Assembly: GCA_963680875.1 (NCBI GenBank)
Contig: OY804585.1
Coordinates: 30,060,186-30,124,185, forward strand
Origin: Bathymodiolus brooksi
Taxonomy: Eukaryota > Mollusca > Bivalvia > Mytilida > Modiolidae
DNA length: 64,000 nucleotides
Reading direction: 5' to 3'
This document shows, piece by piece, positions 57,762 through 64,000 of this stretch. How positions within the stretch are numbered: position 1 is the stretch's first letter; each line of letters begins with the position of its first letter. The notes under the pieces were generated by a model. The model was given only the letters and a program-made list of their open reading frames with translations. It had not been told where the DNA came from and ran no database searches. The translations under genes and the position numbers were made by a program.

Positions 57762-59570
57762 TATAATCTTCTTATTTAATTTTGATATTTTGTCACACCA
57801 ATTTCATAACATCCGTGCATGATCTAGTTATTTTAACCACCAAAAAAAACCCAAACATTTGAAAGCAGATTGTGATGACTTTTCCATGACATGAGAGTCA
57901 AAGATTCACATCTTACATGTACATGTATAATTGTCTTACATGTAATTCTACGCTACACACGTAATATAGTGCAATTAAGCTAATTTTATATTAAATTCGA
58001 TTCGAAACATTTTTGTATCTATATAATAAATACTATAACTAATTGACGAGTTTCCTTAATAAAAATATGTTACTTATAACCAAATAATATAATGCGTGCA
58101 TTCGTGAGTTACTGTGTTATTTGATCATTCGTGACATAAATTTGATAATGAAACTCGTCAATTAGTTATATTATAAATATTAATGCATAGTTTTATAGTT
58201 AAATAAACAGAAATATGAATGGAAACGATATCAGCCTGACATATTTAGCCTAGCGTCATCTGGTTAACGAGAAGATACAATTTCATTCATGAAATGAACA
58301 CAATCTTTACGACATAACTAAACAGCTGCCTAAAATTTTCGTCATTTATTAAATTTAACCACTAGTAAGTGATGATTTTGAAAATTTAATTTCTGAAACC
58401 ATATATGTTAGAAATAGCAACAAAACACTTTTTCTTGACCTTAATTTGATTCTTAGCGTGACACTGTAATCAGTATAAATCAAGGGAAATAGGAATAAGA
58501 CCCAATATTTTCCGCTAACATGGACGGAGGTTCGCAGGTTGTACGGGACGAATAAAATATACAACTCGCATTGAGAATGGGACGTGAAGAGTATCTCGTG
58601 CTTGTATAATGCTACGCTCCATGCACGTAAAAGACAAGTTGCAGCACTCCCTAGCGTTCATAACTATAGGTTAAATTGATTGGAATTGGATACTGTTGTT
58701 TTCAACATTAAAGTTATAGCTCAAATGCGGCATAAGTTGGTGTTTAACACCAATTTAAATCAATCAAATCTATTAGTGGAGGAAACCTGATCGAATACCC
58801 AAAGAAAGTTACCCGCATTATTATTGATTCTAACATGACGTCTTTCTTTCGCTTTGCAAAAAACGAGCGATTTATCGATTGGGTATAATCTCATTAGCAC
58901 ATGCGCCGGTGTATGTGAATGACTTTCCCGTCGTAAATGTATATGTTGATGAATTATCGTCTGCTCGAATTTGGCAGCATAAATTGTGTGCGACATTGTC
59001 CGCAAACGTAAATATAAATTACCGTCTTCCAATCAAAGTATACTACCGTATTTGTACTCTTAGACATAACAGAATCGAAATAATTCATGAAAGCCAGAAT
59101 GTGTTTTGAGTTTTAACATGGGTTGACTCGGGATACAATACTAATATCCGCCATCAATGTTAAAACTCAAAACACATTCTGGCTTCCATGATTTATTTCT
59201 TAATTAACAAACATTATCAAATAAATTTGTAAATCGTAAAATTTGCCAAGAACGGGAGTCAAGTTTACATATTTTAGTAGACACTGATTGGAAATATAAA
59301 TAAGATCGCGGCCACTGAGACTCCATATGTACCAGTAATGCATCCACTATGTGTTAATAGTTAATCACATTTCCATGTGACAGATAGGGGGATGTCCTCT
59401 CGATGGTGTTGCCAAGTCATATCACGGAAAGACTGACCGTGGACATGTTTTGAAAGTGCCACCTCCCTGCATGTTAAAGACCTCTTTTGCAGATTATGAA
59501 GAGAAAAGAGTAGATATATTGTAGCCGCTACAAAAGGCTTACTTTTTCTGTCCCTACACAGATCTCCATA

Positions 59571-61698
59571 TACATGTATAACCGTCTTACGTGTACATGT
59601 ATAATCGTCTTACGTGTACATGTATAATCGTCTTACGTGTACATGTATAATCGTCTTACGTGTACATGTATAATCGTTTTACGTGTACATGTATAATCGT
59701 CTTACATGTACATGTATAATCGTCTTACGTGTACATGTATAATCGTCTTACGTGTACATGTATAATCGTCTTGTACATGTATAATCGTCTTACGTGTACA
59801 TGTATAATCGTCTTGTACATGTATAATCGTCTTACATGTACATGTATAATCGTCTTACATGTACATGTATAATCGTCTTACATGTACATGTATAATCGTC
59901 ATACGTGTACATGTATAATCGTCTTACATTTACATGTATAATCGTCTTACGTGTACATGTATAATCGTCTTGCGTGTACATGTATAATCGTCTTACGTGT
60001 ACATGTATAATCGTCTTACATGTACATGTATAATCGTCTTACATGTACATGTATAATCGTCTTACATGTACATGTATAATTGTCTTACATGGACATGTAT
60101 GATCGTCTTACGTGTACATGTATAATCGTCTTACGTGTACATGTATAATCGTCTTACGTGTACATGTATAATCGTCTTACATGTACATGTATAATCGTCT
60201 TACGTGTACATGTATAATCGTCTTACATGTACATGTATAATCGTCTTACATGTACATGTATAATCGTCTTACGTGTACATGTATAATCGTCTTGTACATG
60301 TATAATCGTCTTACGTGTACATGTATAATCGTCTTACGTGTACATGTATAATCGTCTTGTACATGTATAATCGTCTTACGTGCACATGTATAATCGTCTT
60401 ACGTGTACATGTATAATCGTCTTGTACATGTATAATCGTCTTACGTGTTCATGTATAATCGTCTTACATGTACATGTATAATCGTCTTACGTGTACATGT
60501 ATAATCGTCTTACGTGTACATGTATAATCGTCTTGTACATGTATAATCGTCTTACATGTACATGTATAATCGTCTTACGTGTACATGTATAATCGTCTTA
60601 CGTGTACATGTATAATCGTCTTACATGTACATGTATAATCGTCTTACATGTACATGTATAATCGTCTTACGTGTACATGTATAATCTTCTTACATGTACA
60701 TGTATAATCGTCTTACGTGTACATGTATAATCGTCTTACGTGTACATGTATAATCGTCTTGCATGTACATGTATAATCGTCTTACATGTACATGTATAAT
60801 CGTCTTACGTGTACATGTATAATCGTCTTGTACATGTATAATCGTCTTACATGTACATGTATAATCGTCTTACGTGTACATGTATAATCGTCTTACGTGT
60901 ACATGTATAATCGTCTTACGTGTACATGTATAATCGTCTTACGTGTACATGTATAATCGTCTTGTACATGTATAATCGTCTTACATGTACATGTATAATC
61001 GTCTTACGTGTACATGTATAATCGTCTTACGTGTACATGTATAATCGTCTTACATGTACATGTATAATCGTCTTACATGTACATGTATAATCGTCTTACG
61101 TGTACATGTATAATCTTCTTACATGTACATGTATAATCGTCTTACGTGTACATGTATAATCGTCTTACGTGTACATGTATAATCGTCTTGCATGTACATG
61201 TATAATCGTCTTACATGTACATGTATAATCGTCTTACGTGTACATGTATAATCGTCTTGTACATGTATAATCGTCTTACATGTACATGTATAATCGTCTT
61301 ACGTGTACATGTATAATCGTCTTACGTGTACATGTATAATCGTCTTGTACATGTATAATCGTCTTACATGTACATGTATAATCGTCTTACGTGTACATGT
61401 ATAATCGTCTTACGTGTACATGTATAATCGTCTTGTACATGTATAATCGTCTTACATGTACATGTATAATCGTCTTACGTGTACATGTATAATCGTCTGA
61501 CGTGTACATGTATAATCGTCTTATATGTACATGTATAATCGTCTTACGTGTACATGTATAATCGTCTTACGTGTACATGTATAATCGTCTTGTACATGTA
61601 TAATCGTCTTACGTGTACATGTATAATCGTCTTGTACATGTATAATCGTCTTACGTGTACATGTATAATCGTCTTACATGTACATGTATAATCGTCTT
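59571..61698 (-). repeat. 23-bp tandem array, about 95 units, within an F repeat
   Basis: The unit 'acatgtataatcgtcttacg' plus 'tgt' (23 bp) alternates with shorter units lacking the 'acgtg' portion. Each unit contains palindromic TGTACA/ACATGT text. Variant landmarks recur about 429 bp apart ('aatcttctt' at about 60683 and 61112; 'cttgcatgtac' at about 60760 and 61189), showing a higher-order duplication. The left edge is exactly the end of the palindrome. The right edge 'gcacactaaattagatatct' (61698-61717) is F sequence read on the minus strand. Confidence 0.93.
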
Positions 61699-62805
61699 GC
61701 ACACTAAATTAGATATCTATATTTTTCTTCTTGAATTTTGGTTGAATAAACATCTCATACAAAATGTCTGTCATTTCATACTTTTATTTATCTTATAAAC
61801 AATTTGACATAATAATTCCGTGTCCCCTTTGAAGGAGAGCTGAATTGTATAGATTGTTGTCGTCACACGTCACACTATTTTCAGTCTGCAACTTATTGAT
61901 ACACTCAATAGCAAGTACCTGAATATATCAAATTTGAGACCTTATCAACTTTGTGGAATGTGTGTGCACGCGGAACAACCAATACGTCATTTCCGAACGA
62001 CCAATGCACTTATTTTTATCGTAAGCTGTACAAAACTCTTACTCCGAGGCGACCGTCTTCATTGGAAGCAAAAGCAAGTACACGTGGTATCTCTTACGTA
62101 TATGTAGGATCATTTCTGTGTGCAGACAGCTTTTCTCTGTTCTCTGTTGGTTTAATTGTTTCACATTCAGTGTAAATACAGTTAACTACAGTAATTCACT
62201 ACCCTCTACTTACTCTACGATTAAACCTGTTTCTTGCGTGCAATATTTTACTTTTTTAGTAATGTAGGCCTTCTTTGCGTATTTATGTACTATGCATTGT
62301 ACTTTACCGTGCGTCTTTTTGACTGGTTCCCGGGATTAGTGACTTTACACCTTAAGAACGTCAAGTGAGCATTTTTATCTTATATCATAGAAGACGTTAC
62401 GTTTTGTGTATGCATACTTTGCACTACAACAAGCTAAGCTTAATTTTTATAGTGCTCGTTCGCTGATAAAAAAAAAAGTTGCTGTGCAGACGACATGCAG
62501 TTCGCTCTACACTGACATATTAGGGTAACTCTAGAGACGCAGCCAATACTAATTGTATAGTCGTTGGGTTCATCGGACGACTGATCGAGCTGACTATCTT
62601 CCACACACCAAGCGAGCACACTATCCATCCCACCACCGATGTCGGTTAACCTGAATCTAATAAATTACTATATCATGAAAACTATAATTGAAAGTAAGTA
62701 AATTGCTAGAATTCTTAATATATTTTTCCATAATAATTTTCAGGCAGTAGAAAATGTTGTCCTTTGTTTTAGGGTGTTGCTGTCGAAAAATTGCAACCAA
62801 CAGGG
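61699..62805. other. non-coding stretch; F end at 61698-61740, otherwise nothing recognised
   Basis: The ORF at 61951-62175 (74 aa) and the minus ORF at 62440-62628 show no domain or splice support. Confidence 0.4.
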
Positions 62806-63017
62806 GGCCACCGTGGTCGCGATCGTATGGAAGTTGGATTTACAACTATCTATGCAATCAGTGTCTATCACCACTGATGTTGTGAGTTCGAATCTCGATC
62901 AGGGCGAGGTGTACAACATGATGTGATTAAGGTTTTCTCCACCAATAAAGCTGACCGCCACGATATAACTGAAATATTGTTGAAAGTGGCGTTAAACGCC
63001 ATAAAACAAACAAAGCA
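62806..63017 (+). mobile_element. SINE family A with internal deletion
   Basis: Head 'ggccaccgtggtcgcgatc', B box 'gtgagttcgaatctcgat', then a jump from 'atgtgattaa' to 'ggttttctccaccaataaa' that loses the 'gtcagtgacttgcgacagg' part, and tail 'gttgaaagtggcgttaaac' with (AAAC)n. Confidence 0.85.
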
Positions 63018-63132
63018 ACCAAGAGTAAAATTTTACCTTCTATCTTTATGCATGTGCTACAGTAACTATTATAAAACATTATTGTTTGTTTTATAGTTTT
63101 TGTATTTCAGATAATAAAGGTAAATTACTGTT

Positions 63133-63198
63133 TTGTTTGTTTGTTTGATTGGGTTTAACACCACTTTCAACAATATTTCAGTTATATCGTGGCGGTCT
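63133..63198 (-). mobile_element. SINE family A tail
   Basis: (GTTT)n then 'gggtttaacaccactttc' and 'agttatatcgtggcggtc'. It is 5'-truncated and lies about 115 bp from the previous SINE in opposite orientation. Confidence 0.75.
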
Positions 63199-63750
63199 CT
63201 GATTTATATTCTATAGGATATTATTATTTGTGAATAACTCTAAGATTGGTAAGATCATTTCTAGTCCGTTTATTAATTCAGCATTAGTTGTTACTTTTCT
63301 AATTTACTTCTATAATAGTACCAATAAAGAGTTTTCTTTTGTAAACCAGTTGCCTTTTAAGTTTCGTTTTATTAAAATATTTACACTGTTTAGTATCATA
63401 AATGTCAATATTTATCCGTTAAAGCTGTAACAACTCTTTGTATTTGTAAACATTGCGTCTCTATTGAGAGATATTGCCCATAAAATGCTTTAAATTAGAT
63501 TTTTTATTGTGTTTCTCCAATACCATAACAGGTGCTACGCCCGCATTATTCCCCCTGGCAAATAACGGAAATTGTCACTGTGACACGTGCCGCTCCGAAG
63601 TGCCAACAAAATAGGTCACGTGTCAGATCATGGAGACAGCTGTAACGTTGTAAAGTACAAAATATATTGCCATTTCTTAGTGGACTTGAGATTGAAATTG
63701 TAAGATGTGATTTGTATTTGGTTGTTTGTTACGTGACGTAAGCATGTTCC

Positions 63751-63798
<48 letters not shown>

Positions 63799-64000
63799 GT
63801 CGAGCTAGTATATTTCAGCTATATTCGTGGAGAGGACCATATTTGATATTCAGGGGTGGTAAAAGACGAGATGTCGTGAAACAAATACAATAAGTGTTCA
63901 GCACTTAACCTGGGCATCTTTTGTCATGTTTCTTAAAAGAATAAGTATATATATCATTAATAATGCCAAAACAATCAACCGGAATTCAATATGGTTTATA
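63199..64000. other. non-coding; (GATT)n at 63752-63797 on a SINE tail
   Basis: The GATT run continues into 'atatttcagctatattcgtg', again a minus-strand SINE 3' end. 'gtgacacgtgccgctcc' and 'aggtcacgtgtcagatc' (63580-63630) carry two CACGTG sites. The ORF at 63230-63430 has no recognisable domain. Confidence 0.4.

Larger units (their letters stand above)
52614..59571. repeat. giant palindrome, arms about 3.4-3.6 kb, 1-bp spacer
   Basis: Left arm 52614-56214 and right arm 56216-59571 are inverted copies, with 56215 as the central base. Positions pair with coordinate sum 112430 at the centre, 112495 after a 65-bp tandem duplication in the right arm, and 112185 outside a 310-bp segment present only on the left. 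Pairs of ORFs (53153/58760, 53621/58355, 55261/56742) translate identically. Scattered base substitutions separate the arms (for example near 53920 against 58260). The arms contain no host gene: they hold SINE A, SINE B, F and R1 pieces, a MITE and a hairpin. Confidence 0.95.

Overview
This window looks like nuclear DNA of a bivalve mollusc, most likely a marine mussel (Mytilidae). It is AT-rich, shows no prokaryotic gene organisation, and is filled with dispersed repeats. Several of these (the R1, R2 and F families below) resemble repeats I remember as common in mussel genomes, and there are tRNA-headed SINEs ending in a 'GTGGCGTTAAAC' tail. The taxonomic call rests on memory of repeat families and on one C1q-domain gene; no database was searched.

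Protein-coding content is very low. The one convincing host gene lies at 3120-5264 on the minus strand. A coiled-coil exon (4905-5264) splices in matching phase to a C1q-domain exon (3120-3529) that ends in a stop followed by an AATAAA signal, so this is a C1q-domain-containing (C1qDC) protein. Its upstream exons were not identified; a transmembrane ORF at 5500-5816 on the same strand is only a candidate. The other recognisable protein sequence is mobile or decayed: a LINE reverse-transcriptase relic (about 26895-28440, with its 3' tail at 22922-23051), a second LINE C-terminal fragment (about 19480-20190), and a broken OTU-protease-like gene (24090-25659) inside a 3.84-kb element with terminal inverted repeats. 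That element is inserted in the 3' UTR of the first LINE.

Layout. 1-7.6 kb: R1 repeats, SINEs, the C1qDC gene and a MITE. 7.6-13 kb: SINEs, a foldback MITE and a CAT microsatellite. 13.0-15.2 kb: a composite minisatellite with (CA)n spacers. 15.2-22.9 kb: mostly AT-rich sequence with a GC-rich island, a MITE, SINEs and a LINE fragment. 22.9-28.4 kb: LINE with the nested OTU-bearing TIR element. 28.4-48 kb: SINE and R-family repeats and five tandem arrays (units about 23, 74, 32 and 41 bp plus GATT). 48.5-50.5 kb: 54 copies of a 38-bp unit. 52.6-59.6 kb: a giant near-perfect palindrome with arms of about 3.4-3.6 kb. 59.6-61.7 kb: a 23-bp-unit array that starts exactly at the palindrome edge. 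61.7-64 kb: SINE copies and a GATT microsatellite.

The patterns I consider most worth following are: (i) three large satellite arrays with unrelated-looking units that all sit at the same internal position of one dispersed repeat family (F); (ii) the palindrome, which is either a real inverted duplication or an assembly or read chimera; (iii) the TIR element carrying a spliced OTU-like gene; and (iv) a triplicated 25-bp block carrying the 5' splice site of the C1qDC gene. Repeat family names A, B, C, F, G, R1, R2 and R3 are labels used only within this annotation.
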